From: JBBUEO01 sp038056915
GTDB taxonomy: Bacteria > Patescibacteriota > UBA1384 > UBA12157 > JAENIV01
Length of the DNA: 11,703 nt
NCBI GenBank assembly: GCA_038056915.1
Contig: JBBUEO010000028.1
Coordinates: 1 to 11,703, forward strand
Direction: 5' to 3'
The notes under the pieces were generated by a model. It searched no databases, was not told the origin of the DNA, and saw nothing but the letters and a program-made list of their open reading frames with translations. This document shows, piece after piece, positions 1-5,815 of this stretch (position 1 is the first letter of the stretch; every line of letters starts with the position of its first letter). The position numbers and the translations under genes were made by a program.

Positions 1-626
1 CGCGCCCCGCGTTTGGGACGAAAACTTTTTACCGGACAAGCTCCCACGCCGATGGCATTGACTCGAAAATAAGCCCTAAGACAACTGTTGGGATTTTGAA
101 CAGTATTAATTTGCTCTTCCAAAAGCCAAGAAGTGGTGGCCGCCTCAAACCAATCTCTTTTTTGATTAAATAAATTGACTTGGGCTATTAAATACTCCTC
201 CAAAGTTAGTCCTTTAAGATTGAGAATAGGATCTGTTTTATTGGTTTGAGCTAAAATTTCTTGGCACTGGTCGAAACTTTTCCCGGCTGTTTGAGGGTGG
301 GCTGCGCTGACTTCTTTTTGAGACTTGAGCAAAATTTGATAAAGATTTTTTGGACGCAAAGGTTTTAAAGCCGCTTTTGAATAAAGATAGTCTTGGGTAT
401 AAAAATTTATTGCTCCAAGAATGCTGTTTGATAAGTAAGCTTGGACTTTCTTAATAATTTCCTCTCGGGAAATTTGCCCGGGGATAAAAACCGAAAAATC
501 ATAGCCGTTTTTTTGAGCGGCTTGAAGCTGATTTTGGTCCGCCAAAGCCGCCTTTCCTGACGATCTTTCTTTTTCAATATCTAAATCAATCCCTAATAAT
601 TTAAATATTTCCTGATGAATTTCCAT
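1..626 (-). CDS. Unidentified protein, N-terminal 208 residues (runs off the left edge)
   Basis: An open frame starts at the ATG at 626 and stays open for 208 codons to the window edge, so the C-terminus is missing. The start is supported by AGGGG about 8 nt upstream of the ATG. I do not recognise the family. The protein opens with MEIHQEIFKLLGIDLD and has an Ala/Gln-rich helical stretch near residues 25-40. A Phe/Tyr-rich region follows (NFYTQDYLYSK, about 74-84), then a helical part with LTLEEYLIAQVNLF (about 141-153) and DWFEAATTSWLLEEQI (about 158-173). Three cysteines are visible (about 121, 182 and 197), too scattered to call a zinc site. No signal peptide or membrane segment is evident, so it is probably cytoplasmic. 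It lies 264 bp beyond the terminated RRM gene and is probably transcribed separately. Coding status is likely from length and ribosome binding site; function is unknown. Confidence 0.75.
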   Translation of the reverse strand, partial: MEIHQEIFKLLGIDLDIEKERSSGKAALADQNQLQAAQKNGYDFSVFIPGQISREEIIKKVQAYLSNSILGAINFYTQDYLYSKAALKPLRPKNLYQILLKSQKEVSAAHPQTAGKSFDQCQEILAQTNKTDPILNLKGLTLEEYLIAQVNLFNQKRDWFEAATTSWLLEEQINTVQNPNSCLRAYFRVNAIGVGACPVKSFRPKRGA

Positions 627-685
627 CTATTTTCCCCTTATTAATTTCCAACGGCTCATGGCTTGAGCCATTAGAATAAATTTTA

Positions 686-705
686 GCTAAGAGATGCTAA
701 GAGAT
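686..705. repeat. Two tandem copies of GCTAAGAGAT
   Basis: The 10-base unit GCTAAGAGAT occurs twice back to back (686-695, 696-705) and is followed by TTTTTT. It lies in the leader of the unidentified left-edge gene. A short inverted repeat, GGCTCA/TGAGCC with a 5-base loop, is nearby at 653-669. With only two copies this could be a slippage duplication or a pair of protein-binding sites; nothing else points to a function. Confidence 0.5.
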
Positions 706-835
706 TTTTTAATCCTTATTTTTATAATACTCGTTTTCCAAATAATATAAAGTAATTTTAACTTCTAAATTCCGCCCTGTGTGAGGTTGTATTTTTAATT
801 GTATATACGCTAATAATTCAAATATCTTTATCCAC

Positions 836-865
836 CCAAAAACCGCCTTTGACAGCGGTTTTTGG
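836..865 (-). terminator. Rho-independent terminator after the RRM gene, possibly bidirectional
   Basis: A perfect 11-bp inverted repeat (CCAAAAACCGC / GCGGTTTTTGG) encloses an 8-base loop. The T-run lies in the outer part of the stem, so the GC core followed by TTTTT reads as an intrinsic terminator on either strand. It begins 25 bp beyond the stop codon of the RRM gene, which makes that gene its obvious client. Confidence 0.8.
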
Positions 866-890
866 ATTTTACCAGTTTGACCAATGATTT

Positions 891-1187
891 TTAGCGGAAA
901 TTTCGGTTGAAACCTCTGCCGGAAGAAGGTCTTTCTTCCATCGGTCTGGCAATATTGACTTTCAATGCTCGGCCATCAACTTCCTTGCCTTCCATTTCCG
1001 AAATGGCTTTTTGAGCCATTTCATCTTTGGCAAAAGTGACGAAACCAAAACCCTTTGAGCGACCACTGAACTTATCAGTGATGACTTTCGCTTCGGAGAT
1101 TTCTAATCCTTCCAAAGAGAAAAGCTCTTTGAGTTTGGCATCGTCAATTGAATAAGAGAGATTGCCGACATAAATTTTGTTCTGCAT
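891..1187 (-). CDS. RRM-domain RNA-binding protein, 98 aa
   Basis: This is a single RNA-recognition motif that binds single-stranded RNA through two aromatic-bearing strands. RNP2 is IYVGNL (residues 5-10) and RNP1 is KGFGFVTF (45-52), both near consensus, with the usual helix LKELFS (about 19-24) and last strand ALKVNIARP (about 74-82). A short Gly/Arg/Asn-rich tail (SSGRGFNRNFR) follows, as in cyanobacterial Rbp and plant glycine-rich RNA-binding proteins. It is a small soluble protein, presumably cytoplasmic. AGGA lies 8-9 nt upstream of the ATG. The gene is monocistronic: a consensus-like promoter sits about 100 bp upstream and a hairpin terminator just after the stop. In cyanobacteria this family includes cold-induced members; whether this one acts as an RNA chaperone or at mRNA ends is inference. 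The domain call is very secure. Confidence 0.95.
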   Translation of the reverse strand: MQNKIYVGNLSYSIDDAKLKELFSLEGLEISEAKVITDKFSGRSKGFGFVTFAKDEMAQKAISEMEGKEVDGRALKVNIARPMEERPSSGRGFNRNFR

Positions 1188-1287
1188 TTTTCAAATCCTA
1201 TTAACTTATTTTTCGACCAAGTTTCTTACTTAGCCGGACTTATTAAAGAGAGCTTTAACAAACCTAACAAGCAAAAACTTCATTATT

Positions 1288-1316
1288 ACTATAGCACATA
1301 TTGACAATAATTGCAA
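1288..1316 (-). promoter_or_regulatory. Sigma-70-type promoter for the RRM gene
   Basis: On the minus strand TTGCAA (-35, 1316-1311) is followed by a 17-bp spacer and TATAGT (-10, 1293-1288). A TG one base before the -10 makes it an extended -10. Transcription would start near 1281, giving an AU-rich leader of about 95 nt containing a small hairpin (TTAAAG/CTTTAA, 1243-1258). The promoter lies just after the obg stop codon, so the RRM gene is probably transcribed independently of obg. Confidence 0.7.
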
Positions 1317-1347
1317 TAGGTGGATAAAAATTCAATAGTTTTTTTAA

Positions 1348-2325
1348 TTATTCGATAAAAATTCTCAAAAGTTTCTCAATTCCCTCGCCGCTTACGGCGG
1401 AAATTGCGAATATATTTTTGCCAATTTCAGCTTTTAGACGGTCAGCAATTTTTTGGCTGGCAAGTTTAGTCATCGTATCGGCTTTAGTCAATACGACAAT
1501 TTCTTTTTTCTCAAGCAATAAAGGATTCCAATTTTTAAGTTCCTCTCGAATAATTTTATAATCACGACCGATATCATCGCTATTTATATCAATCAAATGA
1601 ACCAATATTTTTGTCCGCTCAATGTGGCGTAAGAATTTATCCCCAAGCCCTTTGCCCTTTGACGAACCCTCAATTAAGCCGGGAATATCAGCGACGATTA
1701 ATTCCTGAGAATCAATTTTGACCACTCCTAAGTTTGGCTCCAAAGTGGTAAAAGGATAAGCAGCAATTTTTGGCCGAGCTCGGGAAATCCGAGAAAGCAG
1801 GGTTGATTTTCCGGCATTGGGAAGACCAATTAAGCCAATTTCAGCAATCAGTTTCAACTCTAAATCCAGATGCCGCTCTTCTCCCTTATCGCCATCGCGG
1901 GCAAAAGCAGGGGATTGGGAAGTAGCGGTAGCAAAACGATAATTTCCCCAGCCGCCCCGACCGCCGCGAGCGACGAGTATTTTTTGGTTCTCTTTGGTTA
2001 AATCGCAAATTATTTTTTCTGGCGGATTTTTTAGATCTTTAATAATTGTCCCGGGCGGGACGAAAATTTCTAAATCCTGGCCATTTTTACCGGTCTGTCT
2101 TTTAGGCTTGCCGTTTTGACCATTTTGAGCTCGCCACTGCTTTTTGCGGGCTAATTCAGCTAACGAATGGAAACGATTGTCAGCAATAAAATAAACGTCG
2201 CCGCCTTTTCCACCTGATCCGCCGTCAGGGCCGCCTTTAGGAACATACTTTTCTCGGCGAAAAGAAACCAAACCGTCTCCGCCTTTGCCGGCAATGACTC
2301 TAATTGTCGCTTCATCAGTTAACAT
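1348..2325 (-). CDS. obg: Obg/CgtA ribosome-assembly GTPase, 325 aa, without C-terminal OCT domain
   Basis: Obg is an essential GTPase that binds the 50S subunit during late assembly and links it to growth control. The glycine-rich Obg fold (about 1-158) carries FRREKYVPKGGPDGG near residues 22-36. The G domain follows: G1 GLPNAGKST (167-175), G2 TTLEPNLG (193-200), G3 DIPGL (213-217), G4 TKAD (280-283, Thr in place of the common Asn, as in EngB proteins) and G5 SAVSG (309-313). The protein ends right after the G domain; E. coli (about 390 aa) and B. subtilis (428 aa) Obg carry a further C-terminal region. The ATG at 2325 is chosen because MLTDEATI aligns with the usual N-terminus MKFVDEASI. 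The frame stays open upstream to a GTG at 2370, but that adds 15 non-homologous residues. GGAGGG lies 15 nt from the ATG, unusually far. Confidence 0.95.
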   Translation of the reverse strand: MLTDEATIRVIAGKGGDGLVSFRREKYVPKGGPDGGSGGKGGDVYFIADNRFHSLAELARKKQWRAQNGQNGKPKRQTGKNGQDLEIFVPPGTIIKDLKNPPEKIICDLTKENQKILVARGGRGGWGNYRFATATSQSPAFARDGDKGEERHLDLELKLIAEIGLIGLPNAGKSTLLSRISRARPKIAAYPFTTLEPNLGVVKIDSQELIVADIPGLIEGSSKGKGLGDKFLRHIERTKILVHLIDINSDDIGRDYKIIREELKNWNPLLLEKKEIVVLTKADTMTKLASQKIADRLKAEIGKNIFAISAVSGEGIEKLLRIFIE

Positions 2326-2360
2326 AATAAATATTGAAATCCCTCCGACGAATTTATTTT

Positions 2361-2421
2361 CACTAATCACCGCGAATAATCAACTTTCAATGAGCGTCTA
2401 TTCGTGAATAGTAAATTAGTG
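2361..2421 (-). promoter_or_regulatory. Nested inverted repeats upstream of obg
   Basis: Between the peptidase stop and the obg start, CACTAAT (2361-2367) matches ATTAGTG (2415-2421). Inside it CGAATA (2373-2378) matches TATTCG (2399-2404) around a 20-base loop. In the obg mRNA this would fold as an outer 7-bp stem and an inner 6-bp stem about 15 nt before the GGAGGG ribosome binding site. It may be a leader structure or a weak terminator remnant; there is no T-run. Confidence 0.4.
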
Positions 2422-2435
2422 GTTAAAACTTCATT

Positions 2436-3419
2436 TTAAAGGTAATTCATCGGATTCAAGGGCGTGCCGTTTTTAGTAATCCGAAAATGAACGTGCACCC
2501 CGGTTGACCAGCCGGAATTGCCCATAATACCAATTATTTGGCCTTGATTTACCCACTGGCCTACCCCAACCGAAAAACTCGACATATGACCATAAAGTGT
2601 CTGCCAGCCGCCGCCGTGATCAATAATAATATGGTTGCCAAAGCCCCCGCCCCAGCCGCGGGAAGCGCGCACCACTTTGCCAGAAGCAGAAGCAAAAATA
2701 GTCGTTCCCGAACGCCTATCTAAATCAACCCCGTCGTGAAAACGCTCGAAACTGGTTCGACCAAAACCTTGAGAAACCGCCCAGCCGGAAGTTGGCCGTC
2801 TAAAAGTCCCAGAAAAAGGCACCACCGTGGGTTTTTGTTTTAAGCTGGCTAAAGCTTTTGGAGCAATATCTTGCGGTGGCAACTTAAGTTGCTGTCCGGA
2901 CTTGATGGTATCAGAACTTATATTATTGACTGATTTAATTGAGGCGACTTTAAGCCCGTAGGTCCAAGCAATTTTGCTTAAAGTATCCCCCTCATCAACC
3001 GTATAAGTGATAGTTTTGGTTCTTTTTTCTTCTTTAGGTTTGGCCTCTTCGGCAGTGATTTCGGTGGTTGCCAGCTGCGGTTTATCTAAAAAATTTTCGT
3101 TTTCAACCGCTAAAGCCACAGTTAAGGGATCTTCACTAATTTGCTCGGTATAGGGACCAACCTCGGTCACCACCTCAGCAATTTCTGCCGGCGACATTAT
3201 TACTTGCTCTTCTTCTGGTACATAATATTGATTATTTTCCGCCGCTTGAGCAACATCAGCAATTAAGGTGAAAGCAGCAACTAAACCGATTGAAAGATAG
3301 GGAACAATTTTCTTTTGAAAAAAATCAAAAAAATTTTCTGGTATGCGATTGCGAAGATACCGAAAATATAATTCTCTTTTGGAATTAACTTTTTCCTTAA
3401 ATCTTTTAAAAATCTCCAT
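2436..3419 (-). CDS. LysM + M23 (LytM-type) peptidoglycan endopeptidase, 327 aa, secreted or membrane-anchored
   Basis: This is a cell-wall hydrolase of the M23 zinc metallopeptidase family, which cuts peptide cross-bridges in murein. Residues 1-38 form a long basic N-region. A hydrophobic segment follows (about 39-58) and ends in ADVAQA/AENN, a plausible signal peptidase I site after residue 59; otherwise the segment would be a membrane anchor. An acidic linker (about 60-135) leads to a LysM murein-binding domain (about 137-181, beginning ITYTVDEGDTLSKIA). The M23 domain fills the C-terminus with all metal and catalytic residues: HDGVD (H228, D232), YGH (H278) and HVH (H309, H311). So it should be active, not a degenerate LytM activator. 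The ATG at 3419 follows AAAAAGG with no spacer, and an in-frame TGA lies four codons upstream, so no longer start exists in this frame. It sits between infB and obg with its own candidate promoter. Confidence 0.92.
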   Translation of the reverse strand: MEIFKRFKEKVNSKRELYFRYLRNRIPENFFDFFQKKIVPYLSIGLVAAFTLIADVAQAAENNQYYVPEEEQVIMSPAEIAEVVTEVGPYTEQISEDPLTVALAVENENFLDKPQLATTEITAEEAKPKEEKRTKTITYTVDEGDTLSKIAWTYGLKVASIKSVNNISSDTIKSGQQLKLPPQDIAPKALASLKQKPTVVPFSGTFRRPTSGWAVSQGFGRTSFERFHDGVDLDRRSGTTIFASASGKVVRASRGWGGGFGNHIIIDHGGGWQTLYGHMSSFSVGVGQWVNQGQIIGIMGNSGWSTGVHVHFRITKNGTPLNPMNYL

Positions 3420-3447
3420 CCTTTTTGTAATTCAGATGACATCTTCC

Positions 3448-3475
3448 AGTTTAGAACATTAAAAAAGAAAGTCAA
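3448..3475 (-). promoter_or_regulatory. Candidate promoter for the M23 peptidase gene
   Basis: On the minus strand TTGACT (3475-3470) is separated by 16 bp from TAAACT (3453-3448). The -35 matches consensus at five of six positions and the -10 at four. It starts about 10 bp beyond the infB stop, which would let the peptidase be expressed apart from infB. No terminator is visible between infB and this site, so read-through is also likely. Confidence 0.45.
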
Positions 3476-3484
3476 GGCAAAATC

Positions 3485-5368
3485 TTACTCCCCCAGTTTG
3501 CGCACCCTTTCCTCTTTTTTATATGCTTCCAAGGTATCGCCGACTAATATTTTTGTCGGCGTTTGGATTTTAAGCCCGCATTCAAAATCCTTTGCCACTT
3601 CGGAAGTATCTTTTTTGTTTTGTTCAAGAGAAATAATTTTTCCCTCGCCAATAGTTTCTTTATCCCGAACAATTTTACCTTGGGCACCATTTTCGATTTT
3701 GCCGGCAATTACCTTTCCGCCAATAATTTTTTCTTGTTTAGCGGTTCGAAAGACAGCCAAAACTTCCAGCCGACCGATTTCCAGCTCGAAAAACTCGGGT
3801 TCTAAAAGCCCAGATAATGCTAAAGTAAGATCATCTAATAATTGATAAATAATTTCATATAAAGATATTTTGACATTTTCTCTTGTTACTAAATTCATCA
3901 CATCTGGGCTGGCTTTAACTTTAAAACCAATTACTAAGGCTTTTGCCCCGACTGCCATATTGATGTCAGATTCAGAAATATCACCGACTCCTTGATGAAT
4001 AATATTTATTTTGACCTCTTTATCAGCTAAATTTTTCAAGGAATTGGCAATTGCCTCCAAAGAACCAGAGACATCGGCTTTAAGGACAATTTTTAATTCT
4101 TTAATGTTCCCCTCTTTAATATCTTGGGAAAGTTCGCCGATCGACAAAACTTTCCGCTTGATGGTTTTGGTGCGAGTAAGCTCTCGGGCAGTTTTTTCAT
4201 CGTGAACCACCAAAAAGCGGGCTCCGAATTTTGGCCGGGAAGCCAATCCAGAAATTCGAACCGGTGTTGATGGTCCAGCGCTTGTGACTTTTTTACCCAG
4301 ATAATTTTCCATTAGCCGTATTTTTCCGTAGGTCTGACCAATAATTAATGGCTCGCCAACTCTCAAAGTTCCTTCCTGGACTAAAACGGTGGCAATTGGT
4401 CCTCGGCCGGACTGCATATGGGACTCAATCACTACCCCTGAAGCAGGGAGCCCTGGATCAGCCTTAAATTCCGCCAAATCCGCCACCAACAAAATTGTCT
4501 CTAAAAGTTCTTTGATATTTTTACCGGTTTTGGCGGAAACTTCCACTATCGGTGTTTTCCCGCCCCATTCTTCCGGGGCCAAATCATTGTCAGCCAGCTG
4601 GCGTTTGGTTTTTTGAATATCTGCGTCGGGTAAATCAATTTTATTCAATGCCACCACCAGCGGCACTTTAGCAACTTTAGCATGGTTTATCGCCTCAATG
4701 GTTTGGGGTTTGACCCCGTCGTTGGCCGCCACCACCAAAACCACGATATCAGTGATATTGGCGCCGTGAGCCCGCATGGCTGAAAAGGCCTCATGACCCG
4801 GAGTATCTAAAAAAGTGATTATTCTCTCGATAGCTTTAGTGGTTTTGGGTTTTTGCTCTTCAGTTTTTACCATTACTTGGTAGGCGCCGATATGTTGGGT
4901 GATGCCGCCGGCTTCGGTGGAAATTATATCAGTCTGGCGAATGGCGTCTAAAAGTTTAGTTTTGCCATGGTCAACATGACCCATAACTGTTACCACCGGC
5001 GGCCGGGGCAGAAGATTTTTTTTGGTAGGAGCGATTTTTTCGGGGGCTTTTTGTTCTTTTATTTCGGATTTAATTTCAAAGCCGAGTTCATCGCCTATAA
5101 TCGCCATTGTGTCAAAATCAATCTGATCGTTAATTGTCGCCATCACCCCGTTTTTTATTAAAGTGGCAATCACCTCGGTCACCGGGGCTCTAAGTTTATC
5201 GGCGAATTCGCGAACCGTTAAAACTGTCGGCACTTCAATAATTTCCGCTTTCGGTTTCTCCTGACTGGTCTGAATATTTTGAGGGCTCTTTTTATAATCA
5301 GCATCGAGGCTTTTTTTAGCCGCTTTTTCTTCCTTTTTGCTTAATTTTCGTGTTTTTCTTCTTGCCAT
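3485..5368 (-). CDS. infB: Translation initiation factor IF-2, 627 aa
   Basis: IF-2 is the GTPase that brings fMet-tRNA to the 30S subunit and promotes joining of the 50S. A short basic N-terminus (1-40) leads into the IF2 N-domain (about 47-98, starting TVLTVREFADKL). The G domain has every motif: GHVDHGKT (130-137), GGITQHIG (154-161), DTPGH (188-192), NKID (242-245) and SAK (278-280). Domain II, domain III and the C2 domain follow, with the ECGLKI stretch (596-601) of the initiator-tRNA-binding region near the end. At 627 residues it is shorter than E. coli (890) and B. subtilis (716) IF-2 because the variable N-terminal region is minimal. The ATG at 5368 fits the usual MARRKTRK-like start, but I see no Shine-Dalgarno sequence before it and the codon is partly inside a hairpin. 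It is the first gene of the left minus-strand block. Confidence 0.98.
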   Translation of the reverse strand: MARRKTRKLSKKEEKAAKKSLDADYKKSPQNIQTSQEKPKAEIIEVPTVLTVREFADKLRAPVTEVIATLIKNGVMATINDQIDFDTMAIIGDELGFEIKSEIKEQKAPEKIAPTKKNLLPRPPVVTVMGHVDHGKTKLLDAIRQTDIISTEAGGITQHIGAYQVMVKTEEQKPKTTKAIERIITFLDTPGHEAFSAMRAHGANITDIVVLVVAANDGVKPQTIEAINHAKVAKVPLVVALNKIDLPDADIQKTKRQLADNDLAPEEWGGKTPIVEVSAKTGKNIKELLETILLVADLAEFKADPGLPASGVVIESHMQSGRGPIATVLVQEGTLRVGEPLIIGQTYGKIRLMENYLGKKVTSAGPSTPVRISGLASRPKFGARFLVVHDEKTARELTRTKTIKRKVLSIGELSQDIKEGNIKELKIVLKADVSGSLEAIANSLKNLADKEVKINIIHQGVGDISESDINMAVGAKALVIGFKVKASPDVMNLVTRENVKISLYEIIYQLLDDLTLALSGLLEPEFFELEIGRLEVLAVFRTAKQEKIIGGKVIAGKIENGAQGKIVRDKETIGEGKIISLEQNKKDTSEVAKDFECGLKIQTPTKILVGDTLEAYKKEERVRKLGE

Positions 5369-5387
5369 GATAAATTCAGTTTATCAT
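5366..5387 (-). promoter_or_regulatory. Hairpin covering the infB start codon
   Basis: In the infB mRNA ATGATAAA (5387-5380) pairs perfectly with TTTATCAT (5374-5367) across a 5-base loop. The A and U of the infB AUG form the last pairs of the 8-bp, AU-rich stem. The upstream ATG in the left arm opens a three-codon reading frame (ATG ATA AAC TGA). With no Shine-Dalgarno sequence nearby, this could hold back initiation; the effect is inferred. Confidence 0.5.
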
Positions 5388-5432
5388 TTTAAGGAGAAAA
5401 TAGCAAGGATGTTTAAAAAATATCTCAGCCTA

Positions 5433-5461
5433 TTGACTTTTAAAGGGAAATATGGTATAAT
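5433..5461 (+). promoter_or_regulatory. Near-consensus sigma-70 promoter facing away from infB
   Basis: TTGACT (5433-5438), a 17-bp spacer and TATAAT (5456-5461), with TGG directly before the -10, form the best promoter in the window. It points rightward, opposite to every protein gene here, and would start RNA at about 5468. Its -10 overlaps possible leftward signals for infB (TTGCCA near 5479 with an AT-rich -10), so the two directions may compete. Confidence 0.82.
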
Positions 5462-5523
5462 TAATCAGTTTTCGAAGTTGGCAATAGGAGATTCTATTTA
5501 ATTTACTCAATATTCTAAGGTTT

Positions 5524-5536
5524 AACCTTAGAGGTT
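5524..5536. repeat. Copy 1 of the CCTTAGAGG palindrome family
   Basis: AACCT-TAG-AGGTT is a 5-bp inverted repeat around TAG. It overlaps a second palindrome, CTAAGGTT-T-AACCTTAG (5515-5531), so two alternative foldings are possible here. It lies in the 5' part of the candidate plus-strand RNA. Confidence 0.6.
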
Positions 5537-5587
5537 AGGAAAAGTTGGAAAGAGAACCTCTTTTGCCGCCGTCGAAAACGGCGAGTA

Positions 5588-5687
5588 NNNNNNNNNNNNN
5601 NNNNNNNNNNNNNNNNNNNNNNNNNNNNNNNNNNNNNNNNNNNNNNNNNNNNNNNNNNNNNNNNNNNNNNNNNNNNNNNNNNNNNNN
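5588..5687. other. Assembly gap, exactly 100 N
   Basis: The run of 100 N is most likely a placeholder of unknown true size between two contigs. No reading frame should be trusted across it. It falls inside the candidate plus-strand RNA. Confidence 0.98.
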
Positions 5688-5722
5688 TCCTCTGGAAGTA
5701 AGCAAACACAGAACGATCCCCC

Positions 5723-5757
5723 AGGCCCCCCGCCGACTGGCAGGGGGCCTTCTCATT
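5723..5757 (+). terminator. Strong rho-independent terminator of the rightward transcript
   Basis: AGGCCCCC (5723-5730) pairs with GGGGGCCT (5743-5750). After one mismatch GCC (5732-5734) pairs with GGC (5739-5741) around the loop GACT. TTCTCATTTT follows on the plus strand, and there is no T-run on the minus side, so it serves rightward transcription. Confidence 0.8.
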
Positions 5758-5759
5758 TT

Positions 5760-5800
5760 AAAAAAGCCCCAATTCCCAGATTAGACCTTAGAGGTCGGGG
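5760..5800 (-). terminator. Probable gyrA terminator containing a palindrome copy
   Basis: Read leftward after the gyrA stop, CCCC (5800-5797), the hairpin GACCT/AGGTC, an unpaired stretch, GGGG (5770-5767), C and six T follow in order. The CCCC/GGGG outer stem enclosing the palindrome hairpin, then the T-run, looks like an intrinsic terminator. TTCCC/GGGAA offers an alternative pairing. The stem is interrupted, so efficiency is uncertain. Confidence 0.45.
5784..5796. repeat. Copy 2 of the CCTTAGAGG palindrome family
   Basis: GACCT-TAG-AGGTC begins 19 bp beyond the gyrA stop codon. It keeps the core and the TAG loop of copy 1, but its outermost pair is G-C where copy 1 has A-T, with both arms changed. 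Confidence 0.6.
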
Positions 5801-5815
5801 AAATAGAACTAATGA

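Larger units (their letters stand above)
5468..5757 (+). ncRNA. Candidate structured non-coding RNA, unidentified, interrupted by the assembly gap
   Basis: The interval runs from the predicted start of the strong rightward promoter to a strong rightward terminator. The only plus-strand frame begins at a TTG (5545) and reaches the gap after 14 codons, so a protein is unlikely. Visible stems are CTAAGGTT/AACCTTAG (5515-5531), AGAGGTT (5530-5536) with AACCTCT (5555-5561), and CGCCGT/ACGGCG with loop CGAAA (5567-5583). After the gap the text is GGAAGTAAGCAAACACAG and then the terminator. The true length is unknown because 100 N usually stands for an unsized gap. I looked for signatures of RNase P RNA, tmRNA, SRP RNA and 5S rRNA and none fit well. 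A missing housekeeping RNA is still the first thing to test. The two halves are assumed, not proved, to belong to one transcript. Confidence 0.5.

Noticed and set aside
2326..2370. GTG start adding 15 residues to Obg
   Set aside because: The extra residues have no counterpart in the family and overlap the GGAGGG site.
3281..3475. 64-residue minus-strand frame overlapping the start of the M23 gene
   Set aside because: It overlaps the signal-peptide region of a well-supported gene in another frame and shows no domain features.
5688..5722. GGAAGTAAGCA resembling the GGAAGGAAGCA motif of SRP RNA helix 8
   Set aside because: The bases that should close the GGAA loop do not pair (C opposite U), and the AGC-AGCC side is not preserved.
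5468..5757. RNase P RNA or tmRNA
   Set aside because: The visible halves lack GAGGAAAGTCC and a match to ACAGAACCCGGCTTA (only ACAGAAC is present), and there is no tRNA-like CCA end. The key parts could still lie in the gap, so this is rejected only for the visible sequence.
5545..5784. Plus-strand frame crossing the gap, starting at a TTG
   Set aside because: It is continuous only because N positions cannot be stops; the right part is terminator sequence, and the gap size is probably arbitrary.
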